NCBI RefSeq assembly: GCF_026967795.1
Contig: NZ_JAPVBH010000008.1
Coordinates: 124,001 to 188,000, forward strand
From: Modestobacter sp. VKM Ac-2986
GTDB lineage: Bacteria; Actinomycetota; Actinomycetes; Mycobacteriales; Geodermatophilaceae
Direction of reading: 5' to 3'
DNA: 64,000 nt
In this document: piece by piece, positions 1 through 8,545 of the stretch
Layout of the letters: the number at the start of each line of letters is the position of its first letter
Position numbering within the stretch: the first letter of the stretch is position 1
Made by a program: the position numbers and the translations under genes
The notes under the pieces: model-generated
The model's database searches: none
What the model was told of the DNA's origin: nothing
What the model saw: only the letters and a program-made list of their open reading frames with translations

Positions 1-1
1 C

Positions 2-622
2 CGGCTGCACCAGGTGCTGGTCTACCGCGGGCTCGGGTTCCCCCTCGAGGAGGTCGCGACCCTGCTGGACGACCCCGACGCCGACCCCGCGGAGCACCTG
101 CGCCGGCAGCACCGGCTGCTCCGGGACCGGCTCGAGGCCACCTCGGCGATGGTCGCGGCCGTCGAGAAGGAGATGGAGGCACGGCAGATGGGGATCTCCC
201 TGACCCCGGAGGAGCGGTTCGAGGTGTTCGGCGACTGGCTGCCCGAGGAGTACGCGGCCGAGGCCGAGGAGCGGTGGGGCGACACCGAGGCCTGGGCGCA
301 GTCCCAGCGGCGGACGGCGGCGATGTCGAAGGAGGACTGGCTGCGGGTCAAGGCCGAGACCGACGACGTCGAGGGGCGGTTCGCCGCTGCCCTCGGTGCG
401 GGGGTGGCGGCCGACTCGGCGGCGGCGATGGACCTGGCCGAGGAGCACCGGCAGCACATCAGCCGGTGGTTCTACGACTGCTCGCCCGAGGTGCACGCCG
501 GCCTCGGCGAGATGTACGTCGCGGACGAGCGGTTCGCCGCGCACTACGAACGGATCGCCCCCGGCCTGGCGCAGTACGTGAGCACGGCCGTCCGGGCCAA
601 CGCCGCCCGCCAGCGCGGCTGA
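2..622 (+). CDS. MerR-family regulator with TipAS domain (5' truncated)
   Basis: The 5' end lies outside the window; the reading frame is open from base 2. The visible part starts in the MerR DNA-binding region (RLHQVLVYRGLGFPLEEV, then LLDDP), followed by a linking helix (residues ~35-60). The rest matches the TipAS antibiotic-sensing fold, including the EVFGDWLPEEYAAEAEERWG and WFYDCSPEVHAGLGEMY stretches. Known TipA proteins bind thiopeptides and other cationic peptides covalently and activate transcription; ligand and targets here are unknown. A strong hairpin follows at 653-684. The helix-turn-helix is mostly missing, so intactness upstream cannot be judged. Confidence 0.85.
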   Translation, partial: RLHQVLVYRGLGFPLEEVATLLDDPDADPAEHLRRQHRLLRDRLEATSAMVAAVEKEMEARQMGISLTPEERFEVFGDWLPEEYAAEAEERWGDTEAWAQSQRRTAAMSKEDWLRVKAETDDVEGRFAAALGAGVAADSAAAMDLAEEHRQHISRWFYDCSPEVHAGLGEMYVADERFAAHYERIAPGLAQYVSTAVRANAARQRG

Positions 623-652
623 CGGGTCGGCCCGGGCACCCTCCCGGGCGCT

Positions 653-684
653 CGAGCCCTGCCCCCACCCGGGGGCAGGGCTCG
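653..684 (+). terminator. Rho-independent-type hairpin after the MerR gene
   Basis: A perfect 14-bp stem (653-666 with 671-684) and ACCC loop lie 31 bases after the MerR stop. There is no U-tract, as is common in high-GC actinobacteria. Confidence 0.7.
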
Positions 685-774
685 ACTCCCCACGACACGC
701 CGCCGGGACCGACGTCACGACCACCCCTGCGGCGGACGGGCCGGCCGGGGCCGCATGCTGGCGGGGTGGGTCGG

Positions 775-1905
775 GTGATCGCGGTGCTGCAGCAGCCGTG
801 GGTGCAGCGCGGGGTCCGGGCGGCGCTGGCCGCGGCCCTGGCCTGGCAGGCCGCACTGCTGCTGCCCCCGGCGCTGTCGGCCTACGCCTACTACGCCCCG
901 CTGGGCGCGATCATCGCCGTCTCCCCCACCGTCGCGGACTCCGCCTCCGCGGCCTGGCGCAGCGTGCTGGCCATCCTGGTCGGCTTCGCCCTGGCCGTGG
1001 CGGTCTACGAGGTGACCCGCGGCATCCCGGACGCGCTGACCATCGCGCTCATCGTGGCGCTGGCGATCGGGGTGGAGCAGTGGCGGCTGTTCCGGGAGCA
1101 GGCCAGCTGGGTCAGCTTCGCCGCCGTCCTGATGATCACCGTGGGCACCTCCGACCCGGCCGAGTACGCCGTCCGGTACGCCGGGCTCACCCTGCTGGGC
1201 GCCGCGGTGGGCGTGCTGGTGACGACCGTGCTGTTCCCGCCGCTGCAGCTGACCACCGCCGTCCAGCGGATCGCGGTGGCCCGGGAGCTGCTCGCCGGGC
1301 ACCTGGAGGAGATCGCCGCCGGGTTGCGGACCGGCGAGATCCCCGAGCCCGGCGCCTGGGCCGCGCGCACCCAGGCGCTCGGCGCGGCGCTGGACCTCAT
1401 GCGCGGCGCGGAGGCCCGGGTCGAGCGGGCCCGGCGGGCGAACCCGCGGGCCCGGAACTGGCAGGGCACCGCGGGCGGCATCCGGGAGCAGTCCCGTGCC
1501 CTGGACCGGGTGGCGGTGCTGGTGGACGACCTCACGACGCTGGTGGTGGAGTTCCAGCCGCACCGGCGGGGACTGGACCGGGTGGACGGCGCGACCGGCT
1601 GGGTGCTCGCCGACGCCCTCACCGGCCTGGCCCGCGTCGTCCGCATCCCGTACCACGCCACCGACACCGAGCCCGACGAGCGGGACGCCGCCATCCTCGC
1701 CGCCGTCACCGCGCTGGACCGGCTCACCGGGCTGCTGCGCACCTCGCAGATCGCCGACGACGCGGGGTTCTTCGCCCTGGGCGCGGTCACCGTCGGGATG
1801 CACCGGTCGCTGCGGACCCTCGAGGCGCACGTCCGCTTCCCGGCCCGACCCGGCGCGCGTCCGCCCTCAGGGGAATCGGACGACCCGGTGCTCGAACGCG
1901 GCTAG
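775..1905 (+). CDS. FUSC-family membrane protein (aromatic acid exporter-like)
   Basis: About six hydrophobic helices fill residues ~10-165 (AALAWQAALLLPPALSAYAY, LIVALAIGVEQWRLF, YAGLTLLGAAVGVLV), followed by a long soluble helical half. This is the half-size FUSC/YgaE-like layout related to AaeB and the N-terminal domain of aluminium-activated malate transporters. The likely role is efflux of small organic acids, but the substrate is unknown. The GTG at 775 is chosen because hydrophobic coding begins directly after it; GTG 766 is in frame and equally possible. It ends 12 bases before the next MFS gene, so the two may be co-transcribed. Confidence 0.7.
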   Translation: MIAVLQQPWVQRGVRAALAAALAWQAALLLPPALSAYAYYAPLGAIIAVSPTVADSASAAWRSVLAILVGFALAVAVYEVTRGIPDALTIALIVALAIGVEQWRLFREQASWVSFAAVLMITVGTSDPAEYAVRYAGLTLLGAAVGVLVTTVLFPPLQLTTAVQRIAVARELLAGHLEEIAAGLRTGEIPEPGAWAARTQALGAALDLMRGAEARVERARRANPRARNWQGTAGGIREQSRALDRVAVLVDDLTTLVVEFQPHRRGLDRVDGATGWVLADALTGLARVVRIPYHATDTEPDERDAAILAAVTALDRLTGLLRTSQIADDAGFFALGAVTVGMHRSLRTLEAHVRFPARPGARPPSGESDDPVLERG

Positions 1906-1917
1906 GGTCTCCTGCTC

Positions 1918-3165
1918 GTGAGCCGCATCGCTGAGGTCGTCGTCCCGGCTCGCCTGGGCAGGAGCTTCCGCTGGCTGCTCGCCTCGTCCTGGACGTCGAA
2001 CCTGGGCGACGGGATCGCGCTGGCCGCAGGCCCCTTGCTGGTCGCGTCGCTGACCCGGGACGCGTTCCTGGTCGCCCTCGCCGCGACCGTGCAGTGGCTG
2101 CCGCCGCTGCTGTTCGGCCTGGTCGCCGGCGCGCTCACCGACCGGTTGGACCGCAAGCTCATCGTGGTCACCGTCGACGCCGCGCGGGCCGTCGTCCTGG
2201 CCGTGCTCACCCTGGCGGTGGCCACCGACCGGGTGTCGATCGTGGCGGTGCTGGCCGCGCTGTTCGTGCTGGCCACCGCCGAGGTGTTCGCCGACAACAG
2301 CTCGCAGACCCTGCTGCCGGTGCTGGTGGCCCGCGAGGACCTGGCGATCGCCAACTCCCGGATGCAGAGCGGCTTCATCACCGTCAACCAGCTCGCCGGG
2401 CCGCCGCTGGGCGCCGCCCTGTTCACCGCCGGGGCGGCCTGGGCGCTGGGCGCGCAGGCGGTGGTCATCGCGCTGGGGGCGGTGCTGATCACCCGGGTCG
2501 TGCTGCCCGCCCGCGAGCCCGACACCGCGGCGCGGCGCCCGATGCGGCACGACATCGCCGAGGGGCTGCGCTGGACGGTGGCGCACCCCGCCGTCCGCAC
2601 CCTGGTGCTGACCATCACGATCTTCAACGTCACCTTCGGCGCGGCCTGGTCGGTGCTGGTCCTCTACGCCACCCAGCGGCTCGGCCTGGGCGAGATCGGC
2701 TTCGGGCTGGTCACCACGGTCGGTGCGGTCGGCGGCCTGGCCGGCGTGCTGGTCTACGGCTGGATCACCCGCCGGGTCAGCCTCAGCGGCATCATGCGGA
2801 TCGGCCTGGTCATCGAGACGCTCACCCACCTCGCGCTGGCACTGACCACCAGCCCGTGGATCGCGCTGCCGGTGTTCTTCGTGTTCGGGGCGCACGCCTT
2901 CGTCTGGGGGACGACGTCGGTCGCCGTCCGGCAGCGGGCCGTCCCGCTGGAGCTGCAGGGGCGGGTGGGCAGCGTCAACCTGGTCGGCGTCTTCGGCGGG
3001 CTGGTGGTCGGCTCGGCGATCGGCGGCGTGCTCGCCCAGCACATCGGGGTGACCGCGCCGTTCTGGTTCGCCTTCGTCGGGTCGGCGGTGTTCGTGGTGC
3101 TCATCTGGCGCTCGCTGCGGCACATCGCGCACGCCGACGACGCGCCGGTGCCCGCCGCCGCCTGA
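1918..3165 (+). CDS. MFS transporter (EntS/MFS_3 type)
   Basis: This 415-residue protein has 12 predicted membrane segments. The opening motif SSWTSNLGDGIALAAGPLLV and the cytoplasmic loop GALTDRLDRKLIVV after the second helix are typical of the EntS-like MFS subfamily of siderophore and drug exporters. The central loop (~residues 195-225) and the helix VLVLYATQRLGLGEIGFGL also fit. The start is a GTG 12 bases after the FUSC stop, without a clear ribosome binding site. A second member of the same subfamily lies at 42859-44100. Substrate unknown; efflux is inferred from the family. Confidence 0.85.
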   Translation: MSRIAEVVVPARLGRSFRWLLASSWTSNLGDGIALAAGPLLVASLTRDAFLVALAATVQWLPPLLFGLVAGALTDRLDRKLIVVTVDAARAVVLAVLTLAVATDRVSIVAVLAALFVLATAEVFADNSSQTLLPVLVAREDLAIANSRMQSGFITVNQLAGPPLGAALFTAGAAWALGAQAVVIALGAVLITRVVLPAREPDTAARRPMRHDIAEGLRWTVAHPAVRTLVLTITIFNVTFGAAWSVLVLYATQRLGLGEIGFGLVTTVGAVGGLAGVLVYGWITRRVSLSGIMRIGLVIETLTHLALALTTSPWIALPVFFVFGAHAFVWGTTSVAVRQRAVPLELQGRVGSVNLVGVFGGLVVGSAIGGVLAQHIGVTAPFWFAFVGSAVFVVLIWRSLRHIAHADDAPVPAAA

Positions 3166-3219
3166 CGGGGCAGGCGCCGGGTCCTTGCCCGGGACGGCGG
3201 GAGAGCGGGACGCTGGGCC

Positions 3220-3552
3220 ATGGCCTACGACCAGGAGCTCGCCGACCGGCTGCGCGCGGAGCTGTCGGGCGACCCGCGGGTGACCGAGCGGGCGATGTTC
3301 GGCGGGCTGGCGTTCCTCGTCGACGGCGCGATGGTGGTGGCCGTGGCCGGCGGGGACGGGCTGATGGTGCGCTGCGACCCCGCCCGGACGGCGGACCTGG
3401 TGGCGGGCGAGGGCGTGGAGCGGATGGTCATGCGCGGCCGCGAGCTCGACGGCTGGCTGCTGGTCGCCCCCGGCGTCCTGGACGACGACGCGGCGCTGCG
3501 CCACTGGGTCGGCATCGGCCAGCACGCCACCCGCAGCCTCCAGGACCGCTGA
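3220..3552 (+). CDS. TfoX N-terminal domain protein
   Basis: This 110-residue protein matches the stand-alone TfoX_N family: an N-terminal helix with MAYDQELADRLRAEL, then the hallmark MFGGLAFLVDGAM and later GWLLVAPGVL. Full-length TfoX/Sxy regulates competence in gammaproteobacteria. Actinobacteria carry only the N-terminal domain, usually as single genes of unknown role, so a competence function should not be assumed. The ATG at 3220 is the natural start. It is followed 8 bases later by a dispersed hairpin element (3560-3609). Confidence 0.85.
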   Translation: MAYDQELADRLRAELSGDPRVTERAMFGGLAFLVDGAMVVAVAGGDGLMVRCDPARTADLVAGEGVERMVMRGRELDGWLLVAPGVLDDDAALRHWVGIGQHATRSLQDR

Positions 3553-3559
3553 GGGAGGA

Positions 3560-3609
3560 CCCCCTCGCCCCCACCCTTCGCGAGCTCAGGGCGGGCCCCT
3601 GCGAGGGGG
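3560..3609. terminator. Dispersed hairpin element, family A copy 1
   Basis: Arms CCCCCTCGC (3560-3568) and GCGAGGGGG (3601-3609) pair perfectly around a conserved core with CCCACCC, TTCGCGAGCTC and GGGCGGG. Like the other copies, it begins with GGACCCC a few bases after a stop codon. It lies between convergent genes and probably terminates transcription from both sides. Confidence 0.7.
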
Positions 3610-3677
3610 CCGACCGACTGTGCGCCCAGCGGGCTGCCGGAGCCCCGCCGACCCCGCCCAGCGCACGGTCGGCGGGT

Positions 3678-4472
3678 TCAGACGCGGATGAGCAGCTCGC
3701 CGTGCAGCATGCCGAGCCAGCCGTCGTCGGACGCCGCCCACTCCAGCCAGGCCGCGGCGATCTCCTCCAGCTCGGCAGGCGAGGACAGCCCGTACGCGAC
3801 CGCCTGCTCCGCGAACGCCGAGGCCGTGGCCCGGCCGGCCCACGACGTCCCCCACCACTCGCGCTCGGCGGGGGTGGCGTAGCACCAGGCGCCGGTGGTC
3901 GCCTCGACGTCGCGCAGCCCGGCGGCGTGCGCCCAGGACAGCAGCCGCCGCCCGGCGTCGGGCTCGGCGTCGTTGCGCCGGGCCACCTGCCGGTAGAGCT
4001 CCAGCCAGCGGTCCAGCCCCGCGGACGCCGGGAACCAGGTGGTGGCGGCGTAGTCGACGTCGCGCACGGCCACCAGGCCCCCGGGCCGGCACACCCGGGC
4101 CATCTCCCGCAGCGCCGCGACCGGGTCGGTGAGGTGCTGCAGCACCTGGTGGGCGTGCACGACGTCGAACGAGGCGTCGGGGGCCGTGAGCCGGTAGACG
4201 TCACCGACGGCGAACTCGACGGCCACGCCCGCCCGCCCGGCCTGCGCGCGGGCCTCCGCCAGCGGCGCGGGTGAGACGTCCAGCCCGACGACCCGGCCCG
4301 GCGCGACCCGGGCGGCGAGGTCGACGGTGATCGTGCCGGGCCCGCAGCCGACGTCGAGGACGTCGAGCCCCGGCCGCAGGTGCGGCGCGAGGTGTGCCGC
4401 CGAGTTCTCCACCGTGCGCCAGCGGTGGGACTGCAGCACCGCGTCGGCGTGCCCGTGCGTGTAGGTGTCCAC
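3678..4472 (-). CDS. Class I SAM-dependent methyltransferase
   Basis: A 264-residue Rossmann-fold methyltransferase. Motif I is LDVLDVGCGPGTITVDLA (residues ~38-55), motif II VVGLDVSP, then VEFAVGDVYRL and the DVVHAHQVLQHLTDP post-motif typical of the UbiE/Methyltransf_11 group. The C-terminal half (WLELYRQVARRNDAEPDAG) resembles actinobacterial methyltransferases of unknown substrate. The GTG at 4472 is the start that begins directly before VDTYTHGHADAVLQSHRWRT, a conserved N-terminus in this group; the open frame extends further upstream but loses similarity. It is convergent with the TfoX gene. Confidence 0.85.
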   Translation of the reverse strand: MDTYTHGHADAVLQSHRWRTVENSAAHLAPHLRPGLDVLDVGCGPGTITVDLAARVAPGRVVGLDVSPAPLAEARAQAGRAGVAVEFAVGDVYRLTAPDASFDVVHAHQVLQHLTDPVAALREMARVCRPGGLVAVRDVDYAATTWFPASAGLDRWLELYRQVARRNDAEPDAGRRLLSWAHAAGLRDVEATTGAWCYATPAEREWWGTSWAGRATASAFAEQAVAYGLSSPAELEEIAAAWLEWAASDDGWLGMLHGELLIRV

Positions 4473-4614
4473 GCCACCACCCTGCCCGACCGTCCCGTTC
4501 AGTGGTATCACCTTCCCATTGGGTGGGACGCACCACCGTATCGCGACCCGCCCGGGCCGGGCGTGGCGCTGGCCACTGGGCGTTTGGGCAGCGCACGAGG
4601 GGTACCGCAACACC

Positions 4615-4953
4615 ATGTCCCTCAGCGTCCACCCTGCTGACGGGCCCGCTGCCGGTGAGGTCCGCTGGGTCGAGGACGCCACCGGTCCCCTCCTGGTCCT
4701 CACCGGGCGGATCGACCGCGAGACCGTGCGCCGCTTCCGGCTGCTGGTGCCGCCGGCGTCCTGGCCGGCCCGGGCCGACCTGTCCGCGGTGACCACCCTG
4801 GACGTCGCCGGGCTGGAGCTGCTGGTGCACCTGGCCCGCAAGCCCGCCCGCACCGGCTCCCGCCTCGAGCTGCTCGACGTGCCCGAGCGGCTGCGCCCGG
4901 CCATCGAGCGGGCCGGGCTGTCCCAGCTCCTCCCCCGGCCCGCCGGGTCCTGA
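4615..4953 (+). CDS. STAS-like domain protein
   Basis: A 112-residue protein that looks like a single anti-sigma-antagonist (STAS) fold: GPLLVLTGRIDRETVRRFR, then DLSAVTTLDVAGLELLVHL and a final amphipathic helix. The usual phosphorylatable serine of the STAS loop (DSSG in SpoIIAA) is replaced by LDVAG, so control by serine phosphorylation is unlikely in the usual way. It is paralogous to the C-terminal half of the ANTAR protein at 15171-15791, sharing the unusual RLL..PASWP motif. The start is ATG 4615. Its 3' end is only 6 bases from the convergent small membrane gene. Confidence 0.65.
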   Translation: MSLSVHPADGPAAGEVRWVEDATGPLLVLTGRIDRETVRRFRLLVPPASWPARADLSAVTTLDVAGLELLVHLARKPARTGSRLELLDVPERLRPAIERAGLSQLLPRPAGS

Positions 4954-4959
4954 GCCCGG

Positions 4960-5211
4960 TCAGGCCCTGGGGGGCCGCCGCACGTCGGGCAGCCGGGGTG
5001 CCAGCCGGCGGGTGACCCAGCCGCCGACGACCGCGGCGACGACGACCACCGCAACGAAGCCCAGCGAGCTGATCGCCTGGACACCGGCGGCCTGCAGCAC
5101 GAGCAGGGCCACCACGGCCACCAGCAGGGACAGGCCGGCGGCCAGCATGACCAGCAGCCAGCGCGGCGGGCCGGCCGGGGAGTCGGGACGGCGGGACGGC
5201 GTCGGGCTCAC
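4960..5211 (-). CDS. Small two-helix membrane protein
   Basis: An 83-residue protein, hypothetical. It has a short Pro/Ser-rich N-terminus, then two adjacent hydrophobic segments (WLLVMLAAGLSLLVAVVALL and LGFVAVVVVAAVVGGWV) and a basic tail with RRLAPRLPDVRRPPRA. No family is recognised. I chose the GTG at 5211 because it starts just before VSPTPSRRPDSPAGPP; the upstream extension is Arg/Gly-rich and looks non-coding. It is divergent from the DUF3352 gene. Confidence 0.5.
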   Translation of the reverse strand: MSPTPSRRPDSPAGPPRWLLVMLAAGLSLLVAVVALLVLQAAGVQAISSLGFVAVVVVAAVVGGWVTRRLAPRLPDVRRPPRA

Positions 5212-5441
5212 CGAGGTAGTGGACCACGCGCCGGCCGCCCCGCCGCCGGCACGACGACCGCCGCCGTCCCGTCCCACCCCACCGGGTGGACCTGCGCGCG
5301 CCTCACGGCCGAACGCGGCCACCTGCGGCCTCCTGCGTGCTAGAACCGCGGTACCGGCATCGAGACCGCAGGTCACGACCTCGGGTGGACCGCCAGCTGA
5401 CCGCAGCTGGGGCCGATGCCCCGACCACCTGGAGACCCGAC

Positions 5442-6950
5442 GTGACCCAGCCGCCCGCGGCCGGACCCACCCCTCCCCCCGGCCCCGGCTGGTCCGGCGC
5501 CGACGAGATCCACGACGGGCTCCCGCCCGCACCCGCCGAGTCCGAGGCCGGTGGGCGCCGCGTCCGCCGGGGCCTGCTCGTGGCCGGGGCCACCGCGGGC
5601 GTCCTCGCGCTCGGCGGCACCGGCTTCGCCGTCGCCTCCTACGTCTCCGGCGGTGGCGCCCAGCCCGAGGAGGTGCTGCCGGCCGACACCCTCGCCGTCG
5701 TCAAGCTCGACCTCGACCCGGCCGCCGGCCAGAAGATGGCGGTGTCCTCGCTGCTGGACCGCTTCCCGTCCCTGACCTCCGGCGAGGACGACGGCGACCT
5801 GCGGGAACGGCTGGTCGCCCCGCTGCTGGCCGACAACGAGTGGGGCCTGACCTACGACCAGGACGTCGAGCCGTGGCTGGGCAACCGGATGGCCGTGGCC
5901 GCGGTGCCCGACCCGGGCTCGGAGGCCGGCGTCGCCCCCGTCGTCGTCCTGGCCGTGACCGACGAGGACGCGATGACCGAGCGCCTCGGGGCGGTGGCCG
6001 AGCCCGGCTTCGCCTTCGCCGTGCGCGACGACTTCGTGCTGCTCGGCCAGACCCAGGAACTGGTCGACCGCCTGGCGGCGTCGGGCAGCACGCTGAGCGA
6101 GGACGCCGACCACGTCGAGGACGTCGACGCCCTCGACGGTGACCAGCTCGCCGTCGCGTGGGCCGACCTCGCCGCCCTGCAGGACCTCGTCCCGGTGGCG
6201 CCGGCCGGCGTCGGCCTCGGTGACCAGCAGCTGTCCGGGCGGGTGGTGCTCGGGGTCCACGCCGAGGACGACGCGCTCGAGGTGGAGGGCCTGGCCCGCG
6301 GGACGGCGCCCGCGCCGACCACGGCGGGCAGCGAGCCCACCGGCCTGGTCGGCGACCTGCCCGCGGACACGGTGGCCGCGCTGTCGGTCAGCGGCCTCGG
6401 GGAGGCCCTCACCACGGCCTGGGCGAGCCTGGAGGAGACGGGCCTGCCGCCGGAGTTCCAGGAGCAGGTCGACGCCCTCGGGCTCGACCTGCCCGCGGAC
6501 CTCGGCGCCGTCCTGGGCACCGACCTGGCGCTGGCCGTCACCGGCGACCTCGCGGCTCCGGCCTTCGGCGCCCGCGTCCTCACCGACGACCCGCAGCGGG
6601 CCACCGAGGTCCTCGACGGCGTGCTCGGCGACCCGGAGCTCGGCCTGCCGCTCACCACCGTCGCCCTGGACGACGGTTACGTCCTGGCCTCCGACGAGCA
6701 GCTGGCCGACGCGCTCACCACGGACGGCGGGCTCGGGGACACCGAGGCGTTCCGCGCCGCGGTCGGGAACGCCGAGGACGCCGGGGCCGTCGGCTTCGTC
6801 GACCTCGGCCGGCTGATCGACCAGGTGGTCGCCGAGGGCGGCGAGGACGCCGCCCAGGTGCAGGAGTTCAGCGCCCTGCGCGCCCTCGGGTTCAGCGCCA
6901 CGACCACGGACGACGGCGGCCGGTTCCTCCTGCGGGTCACCACCCGCTGA
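5442..6950 (+). CDS. DUF3352-type single-pass membrane protein
   Basis: A 502-residue protein: Pro-rich cytoplasmic N-terminus, basic RRVRRG, one transmembrane helix (LLVAGATAGVLALGGTGFAV, residues ~44-64), and an acidic extracellular domain that begins QPEEVLPADTLAVVKLDLDP, the hallmark of DUF3352 proteins. Similar phrases recur in the second half (VGDLPADTVAALSVSG), suggesting two related lobes. Function is unknown in the family. The GTG at 5442 has GGAG seven bases upstream; the longer open frame has no such site. A perfect 15-bp hairpin follows immediately. Confidence 0.8.
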   Translation: MTQPPAAGPTPPPGPGWSGADEIHDGLPPAPAESEAGGRRVRRGLLVAGATAGVLALGGTGFAVASYVSGGGAQPEEVLPADTLAVVKLDLDPAAGQKMAVSSLLDRFPSLTSGEDDGDLRERLVAPLLADNEWGLTYDQDVEPWLGNRMAVAAVPDPGSEAGVAPVVVLAVTDEDAMTERLGAVAEPGFAFAVRDDFVLLGQTQELVDRLAASGSTLSEDADHVEDVDALDGDQLAVAWADLAALQDLVPVAPAGVGLGDQQLSGRVVLGVHAEDDALEVEGLARGTAPAPTTAGSEPTGLVGDLPADTVAALSVSGLGEALTTAWASLEETGLPPEFQEQVDALGLDLPADLGAVLGTDLALAVTGDLAAPAFGARVLTDDPQRATEVLDGVLGDPELGLPLTTVALDDGYVLASDEQLADALTTDGGLGDTEAFRAAVGNAEDAGAVGFVDLGRLIDQVVAEGGEDAAQVQEFSALRALGFSATTTDDGGRFLLRVTTR

Positions 6951-6955
6951 CCGCC

Positions 6956-6989
6956 CGGCCGGGCGGGCCCGCACGGGCCCGCCCGGCCG
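6956..6989 (+). terminator. Strong hairpin after the DUF3352 gene
   Basis: A perfect 15-bp GC-only stem (6956-6970 with 6975-6989) and a GCAC loop begin 5 bases after the stop codon. Confidence 0.8.
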
Positions 6990-7054
6990 CACGGACGGCC
7001 TGCGCGGGTGACCCGGGCTGGCCGCCGTGATCGGCATCGGCCAGGCTCGACGCC

Positions 7055-8296
7055 ATGACCGCTGCGACCCCGACCCCCGCCGGCCTCGGCGTGAGCAGCG
7101 AGGTGGGCCGGCTGCGCACCGTGCTGCTGCACCGCCCCGGGGACGAGCTGCGCCGGCTGACCCCGCGCAACAACGACCAGCTGCTCTTCGACGGGGTGCC
7201 GTGGGTCGACCGCGCGCAGGAGGAGCACGACGCCTTCGCCGCGGCGCTCACCGACCGCGGCGTCGAGGTGCTGCACCTGGACCGGCTGCTCGCCGAGGTG
7301 ATGGACGTGCCTGCGGCCCGCGCCGAGGTGATCGCCGCCGCCGTCGACGACCCGCGGCTGGGGGCGACACTGCGGCACGCCACCACCGCCCACCTCGACG
7401 GCCTGGCACCCGAGGACCTCGCCCGGGCACTCGTCGTGGGGGTCGCGCACGACGAGCTGCGCGGCGGCCGCGGGCTGGCCTACGAGCTGATGGGCCGGGG
7501 CGAGTTCGTCGTCCCGCCGCTGCCCAACCTGATGTTCACCCGCGACTCCTCGGTCTGGGTGGGCGACCAGGTCGCCGTCACCTCGCTGGCGATGCCCGCG
7601 CGGGACCGGGAGAGCGCCCTGACCGCCGCCCTCTACACGCACCACCCGCGCTTCACCGGGGCCGACCAGCTCTACGGCCCGCAGCTGGAGCACCTGGAGG
7701 GCGGCGACGTCCTGCTGCTGGCGCCGGGCGTGCTGGCCGTGGGCGTGGGCGAGCGGACGACGGCCGGAGGTGCGGAGCGGCTGGCCCGGCGGGTGTTCGC
7801 CCGCGGGCTGGCGCACACGGTGCTCGTCGTCCCGATCGCCCAGGAGCGCGCCACCATGCACCTGGACACCATCGCCACCATGGTCGACGTCGACGCCCTG
7901 GTCATGTACCCAGCGGTCGCCGACCACCTGCAGGCCTGGACGGTCACCGCCGGCGCCGAGCTGCCCGACGACGCCGACACCACCGAGCTGTCGGTCACCG
8001 GCCCGCAGCCGTTCCTGCTCGCGGCCGCCGCGGCCATGGGCATCGACCGGCTGCGGGTGATCGACACCGGCCTGGACCCGGTGACCGCCGAGCGCGAGCA
8101 GTGGGACGACGGCAACAACACCCTCGCCCTGGCCCCCCGGCTGGCGGTGGCCTACGAGCGCAACACGGTCACCAACGCCGCGCTGGAGGCGGCCGGGATC
8201 GAGGTCCTGGCCATCGCGGGCTCCGAGCTGGGCAGCGGCCGGGGCGGGCCGCGCTGCATGTCCTGCCCGGTGCTCCGCGACCCCCTGCCCAGGTAG
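7055..8296 (+). CDS. arcA: Arginine deiminase
   Basis: A 413-residue enzyme that converts L-arginine to citrulline and ammonia. Family signatures are present from end to end: [50 protein letters not shown] with the catalytic histidine, and the C-terminal [11 protein letters not shown], where Cys401 is the expected nucleophile. Most homologues have MSMP after that cysteine; here it is MSCP. No arcB or arcC is adjacent, so the energy-yielding arginine deiminase pathway is not encoded at this spot. A role in arginine catabolism or pH defence is inferred. Confidence 0.93.
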   Translation: MTAATPTPAGLGVSSEVGRLRTVLLHRPGDELRRLTPRNNDQLLFDGVPWVDRAQEEHDAFAAALTDRGVEVLHLDRLLAEVMDVPAARAEVIAAAVDDPRLGATLRHATTAHLDGLAPEDLARALVVGVAHDELRGGRGLAYELMGRGEFVVPPLPNLMFTRDSSVWVGDQVAVTSLAMPARDRESALTAALYTHHPRFTGADQLYGPQLEHLEGGDVLLLAPGVLAVGVGERTTAGGAERLARRVFARGLAHTVLVVPIAQERATMHLDTIATMVDVDALVMYPAVADHLQAWTVTAGAELPDDADTTELSVTGPQPFLLAAAAAMGIDRLRVIDTGLDPVTAEREQWDDGNNTLALAPRLAVAYERNTVTNAALEAAGIEVLAIAGSELGSGRGGPRCMSCPVLRDPLPR

Positions 8297-8515
8297 ACCT
8301 GCCGGACCAGTGGTCCTCGTGGTGTCGCCGGGACCCGTGTGACTCGTGTGGCGGACGGGTTCGATCGCCGTCCCGGGCCGCCTGGCACAGCGTGCGGCAC
8401 CCGGCGGGTGACCCGGCGCGGCGCCGTCACCAGCACGGACGGCGGCGGCGCCGGAGGCACACCACGGGGGCGTGGTCAAGCGGGACGCTCCCAGGCTCAG
8501 AGCAGCGCGTGGTCA

Positions 8516-8534
8516 GTAGCTGACAGACAGCTAC
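8516..8534. promoter_or_regulatory. Inverted repeat just upstream of the GH6 cellulase
   Basis: GTAGCTG and CAGCTAC are separated by 5 bases and end 11 bases before the ATG, so the dyad would overlap the 5' leader. About 30 bases further upstream is CGCTCCCA, identical to one half of the CebR cellobiose-repressor box of actinomycetes, but the other half is not conserved. Operator function is a guess. Confidence 0.3.
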
Positions 8535-8545
8535 CGTTCGTGCCG

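Noticed and set aside
8296-8420. GGGTTCGATCG near 8355 as a possible tRNA T-loop
   Set aside because: No acceptor stem or anticodon arm can be folded around it.
8482-8497. CebR-like cellobiose repressor box upstream of the GH6 gene
   Set aside because: Only the half CGCTCCCA matches; the other half has a one-base gap, so the palindrome is broken.
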